Source: Halobacteriovorax marinus (lineage in GTDB: Bacteria; Bdellovibrionota; Bacteriovoracia; Bacteriovoracales; Bacteriovoracaceae). Taken from it: a DNA stretch of 64,000 nt. Location: positions 124,001 through 188,000 of the forward strand of contig MAAO01000006.1 of NCBI GenBank assembly GCA_002163155.1, written 5' to 3'. The stretch's first letter is position 1. The number at the start of each line of letters is the position of its first letter. A program made the position numbers and the translations under genes. Positions 32,267-42,073 of this stretch are shown here, piece by piece. The notes beneath the pieces are model-generated. The model was not told the origin of the DNA and made no database searches. It worked only from the letters and a program-made list of their open reading frames with translations.

Positions 32267-33928
32267 ATGGAAAATGCATGGTTTAATCATTATCAAAAAG
32301 GTGTACCTAAAACAATTGATGTTTCTAAGTACAATTCGATTCCAGAAATATTAGAAGAGTCATTTTCTAAGTTTTCAGATAAGCCGAGTTTTCATTGTAT
32401 GGGTAAAACGATTACTTATGGAGAGCTTGATCTTCAAAGTCGTAAGTTTGCTTCTTATTTACAAAATCAACTTAACTTAAAAAAAGGTGATCGTGTTGCC
32501 ATCATGATGCCTAATATTCTTCAATATCCAATAGCGCTCTTTGGAATTTTACGAGCTGGAATGGTGGCGGTGAATGTTAATCCACTCTATACGGCAAGAG
32601 AGCTTGAGCACCAATTAACGGATTCAGGTTCTAAGGCCATTATCATTTTTGAAAACTCTGCAAATGTCCTACAAAATGTTCTTGCAAATACCCCGGTAGA
32701 GCATATCTTAACGACACAAATTGGTGACATGCTTAAATTTCCAAAATCAATGGTCGTTAATTTTGTGATTAAGAAAGTTAAAAAGATGGTACCCAATTGG
32801 AATATTCAAGGTGCCAAGAATTTTCTGGATTGCTTAAAATCAGGTGATGAAACGAAATTTATTAGACCTGAAATTAAAAGAGAAGATACAGCATTCCTTC
32901 AGTATACTGGTGGAACTACAGGTGTATCAAAAGGTGCGGAGCTTATTCACAGTAATATTCTCTCAAATCTTGTTCAGGCAAGAGCATGGCTATCTCCTGC
33001 AACTGAAGAGGGTAAAGAGATTATTATCACTCCACTTCCTCTCTACCATATCTTTAGTTTGACTGCGAATTGCTTTACGTTTTCTACGCTTGGTGCTCTA
33101 AATGTTTTAATTACTAATCCAAGAGATATGCCTGGTTTTGTAAAAGAATTAAAGAATTGGAACTTTACTGCTCTTACAGGTGTGAATACTTTATTTAATG
33201 GTCTTTTAAATACTCCTAGTTTTTCTGAAGTAGACTTTTCAAGTTTAAAGCTGACTCTTGGTGGTGGAATGGCTGTTCAAAAAGCTGTTGCTGAGAAGTG
33301 GGAGAAAGTAACTGGAGTTCCACTTGTTGAGGCTTATGGTTTAACTGAAACGTCTCCAGCCGCTTGTATTAATCCTTTAGATATTAAAGAATACACAGGA
33401 TCAATTGGTCTTCCTATTCCTTCTACTGAAGTTGTTATAAAAAATGACGAAGAAGAGACTTTAGGTGTAGGCGAGATTGGAGAGATTTGCATCAAAGGTC
33501 CTCAAGTAATGAAAGGGTACTGGAATCGTCCTGAAGAAACGGCAAAAGTCATGTCTAAAGATGGTTTCTTTAAGAGTGGAGACATCGGAATCATGGACGA
33601 AAAAGGATTCTTCAAAATAGTTGATAGAAAGAAAGATATGATTCTTGTTTCTGGATTCAATGTTTATCCTAATGAAATTGAAGATGTTGTTTCACAACAT
33701 AATAAAGTATTTGAATGTGCTGCAATTGGAGCACCAGATGAAAAGTCTGGTGAAACTGTAAAACTCTTTGTTGTGAAGAAAGATGATACTCTTACAAAAG
33801 AAGAGATTAAGGCCTATTGTAAAGAGAACCTAACGGGATATAAAGTTCCAAGGATTATAGAATTTAGGGATGACCTTCCTAAATCGAATGTTGGAAAGAT
33901 ACTTAGAAAAGATCTTAGAGATACATAA
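32267..33928 (+). CDS. fadD: Long-chain fatty acid-CoA ligase
   Basis: 553 residues. It activates free fatty acids to acyl-CoA with ATP. Motifs: YTGGTTGVSKGAEL (P-loop, from about residue 213), EAYGLTETSPAA, GYWNRPEETAKVM, SGDIGIMDEKGFFKIVDRKKDMILVSGFNVYPNEIE and a C-terminal PKSNVGKILRKDLR with the catalytic Lys. Full length. Single gene with its own terminator. A scavenger of prey or environmental lipids would need it. Confidence 0.93.
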   Translation: MENAWFNHYQKGVPKTIDVSKYNSIPEILEESFSKFSDKPSFHCMGKTITYGELDLQSRKFASYLQNQLNLKKGDRVAIMMPNILQYPIALFGILRAGMVAVNVNPLYTARELEHQLTDSGSKAIIIFENSANVLQNVLANTPVEHILTTQIGDMLKFPKSMVVNFVIKKVKKMVPNWNIQGAKNFLDCLKSGDETKFIRPEIKREDTAFLQYTGGTTGVSKGAELIHSNILSNLVQARAWLSPATEEGKEIIITPLPLYHIFSLTANCFTFSTLGALNVLITNPRDMPGFVKELKNWNFTALTGVNTLFNGLLNTPSFSEVDFSSLKLTLGGGMAVQKAVAEKWEKVTGVPLVEAYGLTETSPAACINPLDIKEYTGSIGLPIPSTEVVIKNDEEETLGVGEIGEICIKGPQVMKGYWNRPEETAKVMSKDGFFKSGDIGIMDEKGFFKIVDRKKDMILVSGFNVYPNEIEDVVSQHNKVFECAAIGAPDEKSGETVKLFVVKKDDTLTKEEIKAYCKENLTGYKVPRIIEFRDDLPKSNVGKILRKDLRDT

Positions 33929-33930
33929 TC

Positions 33931-33958
33931 AAAAGGCCCTCCTAGAGGGCCTTTTTTT
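33931..33958 (+). terminator. Intrinsic terminator of fadD
   Basis: AAAAGGCCCTC, loop CTA, GAGGGCCTTTTTTT. Begins 2 nt after the stop; the A-run makes it partly bidirectional for the convergent gene at 33985. Confidence 0.92.
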
Positions 33959-33984
33959 ATATATTAAATGTTGTGAAAAATATC

Positions 33985-35034
33985 TTAACGACAAACTTTT
34001 AAATTCAATCCAAGGTTAATTCTATAAACTCCAAGAGGACTTGAAAGATATACGTTTCCTTTCGAATCAATCCTCTGCCCACTGAAGTATTTAAACTTAG
34101 TCACATCAATGGCATCAATAACTTGAATTTCTTTTCCGTTTTTTAGAACTGACCAACTAATGAGTTTCTTTCCTTGTTCATCGTTATGGCTTCCTAGAAC
34201 GACTTGGCATTTCTTATACATTGTAGATTCTCTAGGAAATTTAATAGAAAGATCAATTGTCTCAAGGCGATTTTCATTTGGATTATTCATATCAACTTGC
34301 ATTAGTTGATTTGAGAGAACTCTAAAGTAGTAAGCCTTCTTATTGTTCATATCAAAAGTTACATTTGAACCATACTCTCTTATTAGAGTTGTTTCATTAC
34401 TTCTAGCAAGCTTACTTCCAGCAAGTGCATTTCCAGATTTGGCATCTAGTATAAGGGGAAGGTTGCGAGGCATTCTTTGCATGAGTAGACCGTTGGATGT
34501 GTATACTTTATTGTCTCTTACTTTTAATCGAAAAGGTCCACTTATGAGATCAAACTTCTTTGTGATTCTAGGTCTTGTGAATCTTGGGAAAGAGTATTGT
34601 AGAATGTGTCTTTGAAAAGTTGATCCAATCCAAAGTTTAGGATGATTTTTTTCAAAGGTCACATCAATTCCAGCGCACATGTAATCTGATTCTGGGCCAA
34701 AGTATATTTTCTTTTTCTTTTCAGGATTTGAGATGTGAAAGAGAACAGCAGCATTACCCATATCGTAGCAAGCTGCAAACCAACCTTCTTTATGAAGAGC
34801 TGTGACACTTATGATTCCAGCATCTAAATTAACTACGTCTACATTATTTAAGCTGGTTGTATTGATAAGAGATATTTGTCCTGTTCCTACTTTGTCAGCA
34901 ACAATTAGTGTGTCACCATACATCTCTATTAAAGGAGAAAATCTATTCTTTCCTTTATAGATAAGCTCAAAAGATTCAGTCTTTGCAGCAAAAGTTTGAA
35001 TGGAAAGTAGGCTTAAGATTAAAATTAACTTCAT
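33985..35034 (-). CDS. Secreted beta-propeller-like protein, uncharacterised
   Basis: 349 residues with a signal peptide (MKLILILSLLSIQTFAAK). Repeating blocks of about 45 residues, such as GDTLIVADKVGTGQISLINT, GWFAACYDMGNAAVLFHIS, NKVYTSNGLLMQRMP and KGNVYLSSPLGVYRINL, suggest a six- or seven-bladed propeller. The C-terminus ends KVCR. No enzyme signature is seen. Likely periplasmic or surface binding protein. Confidence 0.65.
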   Translation of the reverse strand: MKLILILSLLSIQTFAAKTESFELIYKGKNRFSPLIEMYGDTLIVADKVGTGQISLINTTSLNNVDVVNLDAGIISVTALHKEGWFAACYDMGNAAVLFHISNPEKKKKIYFGPESDYMCAGIDVTFEKNHPKLWIGSTFQRHILQYSFPRFTRPRITKKFDLISGPFRLKVRDNKVYTSNGLLMQRMPRNLPLILDAKSGNALAGSKLARSNETTLIREYGSNVTFDMNNKKAYYFRVLSNQLMQVDMNNPNENRLETIDLSIKFPRESTMYKKCQVVLGSHNDEQGKKLISWSVLKNGKEIQVIDAIDVTKFKYFSGQRIDSKGNVYLSSPLGVYRINLGLNLKVCR

Positions 35035-35322
35035 TATAGTCTCTCAGTTTTTAGTTCCAAAATTAATGATAAACAGATGATTTAAGAACGTCTTTAAATG
35101 TAAGCTGATATGAGTATTAGAGTCATTTTGACTCTATGTGATATTTTTAGATGTAAGTCATATTTACTAAGTGTCTGAAACTATAAGTGCATTTATGGTT
35201 TTACGCGGTAAGAAAAAAGTTTTTCACAAAAAAATATAAATAATCTTTCCTTTTTTTTACTTGGCGCGCTAATCATACTTAACTTTCAAAATCACACTAT
35301 ATTTGAAACATCAGGAGAGGAA

Positions 35323-36450
35323 ATGAAAAGATTAGCTATTCTAGGCTTAATGACTATTGTCGTTCTTTCATTTGCGTCAGTTGAAGTTGAAGCTGCAAGA
35401 GCTTGTAGGCAAACAAACACTTGTGGGCAAAACAACAACAGAGGTAATGGAAACAGAAACGGAAATGTTAACCGTGACAGAAACCGCAACGGAAACGGAA
35501 GTGTTAACCGTGACAGAAACCGTAACAGAAACAGAAACGGAAACGGAAACGTAAACCGTGACAGAAACCGTAATGGAAATGGAAACGGAAGTGTTAACCG
35601 TGACAGAAACCGTAACAGAAATGGAAACGGAAACGTAAACCGTGACGGAAACCGTAATGGAAACGGAAACGGAAGTGTTAACCGTGACAGAAACCGTAAC
35701 AGAAATGGAAATGGAAACGTAAACCGTGACAGAAACCGTAATGGTAACAGAAACGGAAATGGAAACGTTAACCGTGATAGAAACCGTAACGGAAATGGTC
35801 ATGTAAATAGAGACCGTGTACGTGATAGAAATGCTCGTATCAATAGAAGAAACAATAGAGATTACCGTAGAACGAGAAGAGCCAATGCTCATAGAGCACA
35901 CGGACATAGACCTAACTGGCACAGATCAAACTATGTATATGCTAGACACAACCACAGAACGCATAGGTACAATAGAACTCACCATAGAAGATGGAATACT
36001 CACCGTAGTTACCACAGATCAGTTCCTTACAGAGATATCTATTTCAATAGATGGTTAAGAGTAAGAGTTTCGTGGAACGATGGTTACATCTGGCACAATA
36101 ATTACCCCTGGTACACATATAATGGTTATAGACACCGTTACTCACATGTTGACCGTTGTAACTATGAATTAATTGATGGATTTAGTAATACTGTTGAGAG
36201 AAATTACAACAACTACTCTTGTTCAACTGGCTACGATTTATGTGCTAGCAAGAGAGATCAATTAAATAGCTGGTCAACTAGCTACAGATATTTCTGTTCT
36301 GAAAAATTAGAGGGAACTTTCTCTGATTATAGCTATGATTATAATGACGACTTCTATGATGATATCTTTTCTGATGACTCATACGGAGATAGCTACGATG
36401 ACTCATATTCTGATGATTGGGATAGAGACTTCTATGATGACTGGAATTAA
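35323..36450 (+). CDS. Secreted Asn/Arg/Gly repeat protein with acidic tail
   Basis: 375 residues. A signal peptide (cleaved near VEVEAARA) is followed by nine imperfect repeats of 12-16 residues built from VNRDRNRNGNGNG (residues about 47-170). Next is an Arg/His/Tyr-rich part (about 170-280), a four-Cys region (CNYELID, CSTGYDLC, FCSEKL), and a strongly acidic Asp/Ser/Tyr tail (SYDDSYSDDW). The protein is thus polycationic at one end and polyanionic at the other. GGAGAGG precedes the ATG. No family recognised; an adhesive, matrix or DNA-binding role is conceivable. Confidence 0.75.
   Translation: MKRLAILGLMTIVVLSFASVEVEAARACRQTNTCGQNNNRGNGNRNGNVNRDRNRNGNGSVNRDRNRNRNRNGNGNVNRDRNRNGNGNGSVNRDRNRNRNGNGNVNRDGNRNGNGNGSVNRDRNRNRNGNGNVNRDRNRNGNRNGNGNVNRDRNRNGNGHVNRDRVRDRNARINRRNNRDYRRTRRANAHRAHGHRPNWHRSNYVYARHNHRTHRYNRTHHRRWNTHRSYHRSVPYRDIYFNRWLRVRVSWNDGYIWHNNYPWYTYNGYRHRYSHVDRCNYELIDGFSNTVERNYNNYSCSTGYDLCASKRDQLNSWSTSYRYFCSEKLEGTFSDYSYDYNDDFYDDIFSDDSYGDSYDDSYSDDWDRDFYDDWN
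35461..35826. repeat. Coding tandem repeats within the Asn/Arg/Gly protein
   Basis: Units of about 36-48 bp built on GTTAACCGTGACAGAAAC, in multiples of three, so copy changes keep frame. Blocks ending GGAAGT and GGAAAC alternate, which implies duplication of a two-unit block. Confidence 0.9.
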
Positions 36451-36474
36451 TTAAGAAGTTATTTTGAATTCTAT

Positions 36475-36498
36475 AAGGGCCTTTAGGGGCCCTTTTTT
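36475..36498 (+). terminator. Intrinsic terminator
   Basis: AAGGGCC, loop TTTAGG, GGCCCTT, then T-run to 36498; 25 nt after the repeat-protein stop. Confidence 0.88.
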
Positions 36499-36554
36499 GT
36501 TGTAAATTTTTATTCTTGTATTAAAATAGTATTATTTAACTAAGGATAAGGTTT

Positions 36555-37124
36555 ATGAAATTTGCGCTACTTGTTTTTCTCTTCTCTTTCTCAGCATTGG
36601 GTAGCTTTGCTGAAATCTCAAAAATTCATGGAAAAGTCATAGTTAATATTAAGACTATGGGTTCAAAGGGAATGTCATTAAAAGAAAATGATATTGTAGA
36701 AGCTGTAGGAAAAAGTTCTTATGTTGAAATTTCTTTTTCTTCAGGCCACAAGGTGAGAGTGAGAAATGGAAAAACAGTCTTAAGGAAAATCACAAATAAT
36801 GAAGTGAATCTAAAATTGATCAAAGGTAAAATTTTTAGTTACGTAAATAAATTAAAACCAAATCATAAATTCCAAGTTACAACAAAGCATACTTCCATGG
36901 GTGTAAGGGGGACTATGTTCATGGTAGGAGCTGACGAAAAAGAAACTTATCTCTGTGTTTGTGAAGGTAGTGTAGTTTCGAAAAGAGATGGTAAGCAGTA
37001 CACAGTAAATAAAGGTTTTGATCAAACCTTTAAGGAAAACTCTCTAACAGATCCACTGAAAGCAAATGACCAAATGATGAATATGGCCACTAGTGTATTC
37101 CTAGATATGGGTTACGACCTCTAG
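36555..37124 (+). CDS. Secreted FecR-domain protein
   Basis: 189 residues with a signal peptide (ending GSFAE). The body matches the FecR fold: IHGKVIVN, LKENDIVEAVGKSSYVEISFSSGHKVRVRNG, FQVTTKHTSMGVRGTMFMVG, YLCVCEGSVV. In stand-alone secreted forms the domain is thought to bind glycans or mediate assembly rather than signal to a sigma factor; none is nearby. Its own terminator follows. Confidence 0.82.
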   Translation: MKFALLVFLFSFSALGSFAEISKIHGKVIVNIKTMGSKGMSLKENDIVEAVGKSSYVEISFSSGHKVRVRNGKTVLRKITNNEVNLKLIKGKIFSYVNKLKPNHKFQVTTKHTSMGVRGTMFMVGADEKETYLCVCEGSVVSKRDGKQYTVNKGFDQTFKENSLTDPLKANDQMMNMATSVFLDMGYDL

Positions 37125-37133
37125 TTCAAAAAC

Positions 37134-37157
37134 GGGTCTTCGGACCCTTCTTTTTCG
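37134..37157 (+). terminator. Intrinsic terminator with UUCG tetraloop
   Basis: GGGTC-TTCG-GACCC (37134-37147) closed by C-G, then TTCTTTTT. A very stable cUUCGg hairpin. Confidence 0.9.
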
Positions 37158-37332
37158 TCTTTTTATCCTATTATTGACCTCTCAATTATACTTAACTAAC
37201 TGTTAATAATCAGACACGTCTAAAAATTAGACACCCATGTAGATTTTAACCTGCTGTTTTTACACAATATATTCTCTTCATCTTGGCCTTTGTATTGCAC
37301 TTAACTAGGTACAACCGTTCTAGGGGAACAAT

Positions 37333-40300
37333 ATGAAGAGATTTATCTCTATAGTACTCATTTACTTAATTTCTTTCCAAATGGCCTTTGCAGAGACGAT
37401 TGCTCGTATTCCTGCATCTGAGAGTTATGGACATGAAATGAGCCTTGAAGACTTAAATAGTGAAATCACTAAATTTAAGGACTCAGTAAAAGGTAAGGAT
37501 CTAAAAGCTGATTGTAATACTGATGAGGTTGATGCTCTCCAGGCTGCAGTTGATGAAGATTCTGAAAATAGTGAAGAAGTAGTAGAAGACCCTTTTGCAG
37601 ATGATGGTTATGAAACAGTAGCTTATGAAGAGGATACAAAGAGTAACTGGGAAAAAATTCTTCAAGGAATTAATGAGGCTTCTTGTGGACAATATCTTTA
37701 TACATTTGATGAAAATTTAACAAAAGAAAAAGCTGAGAAGTGTGAGACTAAGAGACAATTAGGTCATATTGAAAAATTTGCTATGGAGATGATGAAACTT
37801 GAAGATGAGGAAAAAGAACTTCCAAGTCTTGGAGCAAAAGATAAATTACTTAGAAGTCTTCATAAGAGAGCTGAAAGATTAAAAGATGAAGTGAGAAAGT
37901 ACCTCTACGATGATGAAGTAGAGGAAGATAAGAGAAGAGAGTTATTAGTAAGTTACCTTGGAGGAATTCTACTTCCAATGAGAGATTTAGTTATCTCTAA
38001 GAGATCATATGTTGAAAGAGAGTATGATGGTGAATTCTTCTATGAGTCGCTTCTTCCTCAGTTTCCAACTGACCTTTTTGAAGAAGATGCTCTTGATCAA
38101 AGAAAACTTATTACACTTGGACCTAATGAAAAAACTGATCCGTTTCACTTAGAGATTGAAGATGAAAGCTGGGGAAAATCAAGACTAAGGTTTAATGAAA
38201 ATGAAATTCTTTCTAGAGATGTTTTAACACTTGTTAAGACTCCAACTAAGAGAAACTATGTTAGAGCACTTAAGTGGTTCACTCTACACATGATGCTTTC
38301 TCAAGTTTATGTATATGAAGCTATGCTTGGTAATAAAGATGGAATTTCAGTTCCGAAATCTTGTCAGTCACACTTTAATGGAAATCTTCCTGAGAAGTTT
38401 AATTTTAAATTTACTGAGGAGCAGGGCAACACTTATATTCAAGGAATCATGTCAGGACATGGTTTAACTTTTAACTTACAAAATTATCAATATCTTGAAT
38501 ACTTCATGGATAACGCTGATAAAGATCCATTAAAAATGGGATACAGTGGACTTATGCCTTTTGAAGAATACAAGAGCTCTCTTAGAAATAAAGAAAAAGG
38601 AAGTTCTTTTACAAAAGCAGATATTGATGATGTTTCTCACTATGAAACAGTTATGCAAATGAAATTACCTCTTGCTATGCAGGTCTTTAAAGGAAAAACG
38701 AGAGGAAATTACAACAGAAGAACAAAGAAGCATACTCCTGCAAGAACTTATACTTATAGTATCGCTGAAGAATTTCAAAAATTCTTTTCAAAGCCTTCAG
38801 AAGAAAAAATTTATGAAACAAAACTAGCCGATGGAACAATGACTTCTATCAATACAGGTAGACAAAACTTATCAACATTTCTTACAGAATTAATGCAAAG
38901 AAAGGGAAAAACTCATTATACAGAGGTGATGAGTGAGAAACTTGTTAAAAAGTTAAAGAAGAATAAATCAGTTATTAAAATGCCTTCTCTTTACGGCTCT
39001 GCTGTATGGAGACAATGGGGACTTAAGAACCTAGCACTTTACTTAGAGTCTAAGAGAGATGTCTCTAAGAATGATAGTGTGTATAGAAAAGCGGCCATGG
39101 CCTGTTCAGTAAATCGTTCAATTGAGATGTGTAAGCCTGGTCGAGGGAAACACATTATAAATAATATGGCAGACTACTTAAAAGAGTTTGTTCAAAATGG
39201 TGAATTCATACCTCTTAGAATATTAGAAGAAATGAAGATGGATAAAGCTTATCCAGTGCTAGCTTTATTTTGGAATTATAATATGCATAATAACCCTGAG
39301 TTCTCTTTTGCAAACATGAGTGAATTCCATTTTCTAACAGGTCAGATGCAAGCACTTAACCCATGGGCGAGCGTAAGACTTAGTTACTTAGTCGCTCTAG
39401 ATGAATTAGAGCATGTTCAAGCTGGAATAACTCCAAAGTATAATCAAACAAGTAGAGGAAGAAGGCTTTCAAAAGATACTTATAGACAGAAGAATAACGT
39501 TAAAAAACATATCACTATGCTTAAAGAAGCAGCAGAAGAAGCTGGTATCGATAAGACTTTAGTACCAAGTTATGCCAATAAAATTTTGGATGAAGATGAA
39601 AAAGAATACTTATGGAGTGACATTAGAGAAAGAGTTAATGAAGAAAATTCAAATCTATTTCAAACGAAGCTTGATGGTAAGACTTATTACTCTAAGCTTG
39701 AGAACCTCTCTTTTCAAACTCTATTAACGAGAGACAACGTAGAGTCTTATTCATCAAAGTCTAATAATCACCTCAAAAGTGAAACATGGGATGCGATTGA
39801 TGATGTTTTAGAAAGTGATGAAGGACAAATTGGATCATTTTTCTTAGATCTTTATAAGAATAAAGGAAACTTAGATAAACAAGTTAAAATGTTTGAAGAT
39901 TTTTCTGAAGAGAATGGAATCGATAATAAATTCTCAGCTAAGATGAACTTCTTATCTCTTGATAATGAAATTAAGGCGCCTATCTTTAAAGAACTTATTA
40001 AAGAAGCGGCCCTTGTAAGAAAGTTGGATGTACTAAGTAACTTAAGTGAATTTTGTAATATGGAACCAAATGATCACGAAAGTCTTAAGACATTATTTTA
40101 TGCAACTTCAAAGGCACAAAATCAATTAAATCAAATGGCAGGACTTCCAGGAGTTCCTGAAAATGTATTAGATAAAATTAATTCAATGTCAGCTGATGAA
40201 TGGACAGATATGTGGTTAGGATTAGGTGCTGGACTTCTAGGAGTTGCAGCAATCCTCATCGGAACAGCTTGTACGGGTCTCACAGGTGGACTATGTGCTC

Positions 40301-42039
40301 CTCTTGGTGTTGCTATGATTGTTGCTGGAACATCGGCCCTTGGGATGCAAATGACTCTAGTAAATAGAGAAGTTGATAGAAAGCTAGATGCAGATGTTAA
40401 TGAAGCCAAAGTTCAAAAAATGGAAGATCTTGGATTTGCCACTTCTGGTAGTTCAAGCGAAGTTTCTAGATCTTGGGGTTGGGCAATATTTGAAACAGTA
40501 TCTATTATTCCTCTCGTAGGAGTAGTGAGTCGAGCTGCAAAAGTAGGAGCAAAGCTTACTTATATCTCTGCCAAAACTATGGTGAGAAATACAGGTAAAG
40601 TTGGCTTTAAAGCAGCTTGGAAAATGACAGGTGTAGCTGGTCAGAAAGTAGTGACTGAAGCGGATGTGAGTTTTGCAAGATATGTCCTTGGTTTTAAATC
40701 TCTAAGAGATGACATCGCTAAGATGATCGGAAGAAATTCAGACGATGCTGCAAAAGCGACAAGTGAAATTGCTTCAGAATTTATGAAAAGCGGAGTTTCA
40801 GAAGAAGTTGTAAAGAATGCAATTTCAAAAATTGATGATGTAAAAGATCTCTATAAAGCTGGAAAGATTGGTGCAACTGAGATGGTTTCAAGAATTGGAA
40901 AAATCATTAAGCCACTAAAAGAATTAGCTAAGAAGGGTGGAGATGAGGTTTTTGAATATACTAGTAATGTAGTTGTAAGAGAAACGTCTCAAATGATTGA
41001 TAAGAAAACTGCAGAAGTTGTTTCTGAGTACTTTGCTCACAATCCAAATGGATTAAAGAAGCTTCTAACGTCGTATACAACAAAGTGGTTCTCTAAACAT
41101 AGTAAACTTGTTCATGCTAGAGCAATCATGGCAAAAGTTAATAAAGGTGAATACCTTTGGGGAACAAATTGGATTAGAAAACTAAGATTTGAAGAATTAG
41201 CTAAGAACGGCGGAAAAATCAATAAAATGATTGCCGGTCTTGATGAGGTCGCAAAGAATGGTGATGATTTATCAGAATTTCTATTAAAGAATATGGAAGA
41301 CCTATCAGATATCTTTGTAAAGATACCTATGAGAAAGAGAGAACTACCTTACATGGTTCTCTTACAAGGTGGACCACACGTTGGTGGGGTTCTTAAGAAC
41401 ACTTCTGCGGCCTTTATAAATAAAGTTTCAGGTGCTGTTTACGATCTTGCTGATGGACTAATCATGAGAAAATTTCTCAATGCGAGAACAAGACTTGTAT
41501 TCGAATCAACAAAAGCGACTGCAAGAGAAACTTTTGGACTTAGTAAGTATGTAGCAGCAGAGACAACTTTTGAAGCTCTTAAGGCCTTCGATAAGACTGT
41601 TGATGATGCTATTATTTCATCTTCAAAAGCGAAGTCAAAAAAGCTTGCCTTAGAGATGGATAAATTTAAAACTGCAGTAGCTGGTAAAGTTCATGCCTAC
41701 GCTAAACAAAAGATTGATAGCAAAGGAATTTTAGCCTTTATCGGAACATTAAAGAAGAGTGAACAAGCCGCTTTTAAAGAATTTGTAGAAATGAGTCCTG
41801 ATGCAATTAAGAAGTTACTCTTTAGTGCCAAAGGTCCTAAGCAGGAAGCGCTAGCACAAGTAATTTGGTCTTCGGCTCCAGTTGACGATATCTTTGATAT
41901 GAAAAACCTTGGAGATATGGCCTATAAGGTAGTTAGAGAGCTCTCAGAGTATAATAGTGCAGGTGAGTTTGATAAATTCCTTAGTGCTCTTAAAATCTTA
42001 ATTATTAGTAGAGACCCAGGTGTTGTAGAAATTATGTAA
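37333..42039 (+). CDS. Giant secreted protein (1568 aa), uncharacterised
   Basis: A signal peptide (MKRFISIVLIYLISFQMAFAE) opens the protein. Residues about 50-100 are very acidic. The following 850 residues are charged and mostly helical with no motif I recognise. Residues about 955-1005 form a Gly/Ala-rich hydrophobic hairpin (MWLGLGAGLLGVAAILIGTACTG... PLGVAMIVAGTSALGM), a pattern seen in pore-forming or translocation segments. A second weakly hydrophobic stretch lies near 1040-1065. The last 500 residues are Lys/Ala-rich and helical. GGGGAAC precedes the ATG and a terminator closes the unit. A toxin-like or envelope-spanning role is inference. Confidence 0.75.
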   Translation: MKRFISIVLIYLISFQMAFAETIARIPASESYGHEMSLEDLNSEITKFKDSVKGKDLKADCNTDEVDALQAAVDEDSENSEEVVEDPFADDGYETVAYEEDTKSNWEKILQGINEASCGQYLYTFDENLTKEKAEKCETKRQLGHIEKFAMEMMKLEDEEKELPSLGAKDKLLRSLHKRAERLKDEVRKYLYDDEVEEDKRRELLVSYLGGILLPMRDLVISKRSYVEREYDGEFFYESLLPQFPTDLFEEDALDQRKLITLGPNEKTDPFHLEIEDESWGKSRLRFNENEILSRDVLTLVKTPTKRNYVRALKWFTLHMMLSQVYVYEAMLGNKDGISVPKSCQSHFNGNLPEKFNFKFTEEQGNTYIQGIMSGHGLTFNLQNYQYLEYFMDNADKDPLKMGYSGLMPFEEYKSSLRNKEKGSSFTKADIDDVSHYETVMQMKLPLAMQVFKGKTRGNYNRRTKKHTPARTYTYSIAEEFQKFFSKPSEEKIYETKLADGTMTSINTGRQNLSTFLTELMQRKGKTHYTEVMSEKLVKKLKKNKSVIKMPSLYGSAVWRQWGLKNLALYLESKRDVSKNDSVYRKAAMACSVNRSIEMCKPGRGKHIINNMADYLKEFVQNGEFIPLRILEEMKMDKAYPVLALFWNYNMHNNPEFSFANMSEFHFLTGQMQALNPWASVRLSYLVALDELEHVQAGITPKYNQTSRGRRLSKDTYRQKNNVKKHITMLKEAAEEAGIDKTLVPSYANKILDEDEKEYLWSDIRERVNEENSNLFQTKLDGKTYYSKLENLSFQTLLTRDNVESYSSKSNNHLKSETWDAIDDVLESDEGQIGSFFLDLYKNKGNLDKQVKMFEDFSEENGIDNKFSAKMNFLSLDNEIKAPIFKELIKEAALVRKLDVLSNLSEFCNMEPNDHESLKTLFYATSKAQNQLNQMAGLPGVPENVLDKINSMSADEWTDMWLGLGAGLLGVAAILIGTACTGLTGGLCAPLGVAMIVAGTSALGMQMTLVNREVDRKLDADVNEAKVQKMEDLGFATSGSSSEVSRSWGWAIFETVSIIPLVGVVSRAAKVGAKLTYISAKTMVRNTGKVGFKAAWKMTGVAGQKVVTEADVSFARYVLGFKSLRDDIAKMIGRNSDDAAKATSEIASEFMKSGVSEEVVKNAISKIDDVKDLYKAGKIGATEMVSRIGKIIKPLKELAKKGGDEVFEYTSNVVVRETSQMIDKKTAEVVSEYFAHNPNGLKKLLTSYTTKWFSKHSKLVHARAIMAKVNKGEYLWGTNWIRKLRFEELAKNGGKINKMIAGLDEVAKNGDDLSEFLLKNMEDLSDIFVKIPMRKRELPYMVLLQGGPHVGGVLKNTSAAFINKVSGAVYDLADGLIMRKFLNARTRLVFESTKATARETFGLSKYVAAETTFEALKAFDKTVDDAIISSSKAKSKKLALEMDKFKTAVAGKVHAYAKQKIDSKGILAFIGTLKKSEQAAFKEFVEMSPDAIKKLLFSAKGPKQEALAQVIWSSAPVDDIFDMKNLGDMAYKVVRELSEYNSAGEFDKFLSALKILIISRDPGVVEIM

Positions 42040-42067
42040 AAAAAAGGCCTCTTAGAAGAGGCCTTTT
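42038..42067. terminator. Bidirectional intrinsic terminator
   Basis: A-run, GGCCTCTT (42046-42053), loop AG, AAGAGGCC (42056-42063), TTTT. It separates the converging 1568-aa and 316-aa genes. Confidence 0.9.
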
Positions 42068-42073
42068 ATATAT

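Noticed and set aside
35461-35826. CRISPR-like spacing
   Set aside because: Repeats are contiguous, coding and vary by codon steps; no unique spacers, no cas genes.
35377-35922. 181-codon minus-strand frame rich in Val/Ser/Thr
   Set aside because: Mirror of the repeated coding strand; in-frame repeats keep the antisense frame open. No start signal.
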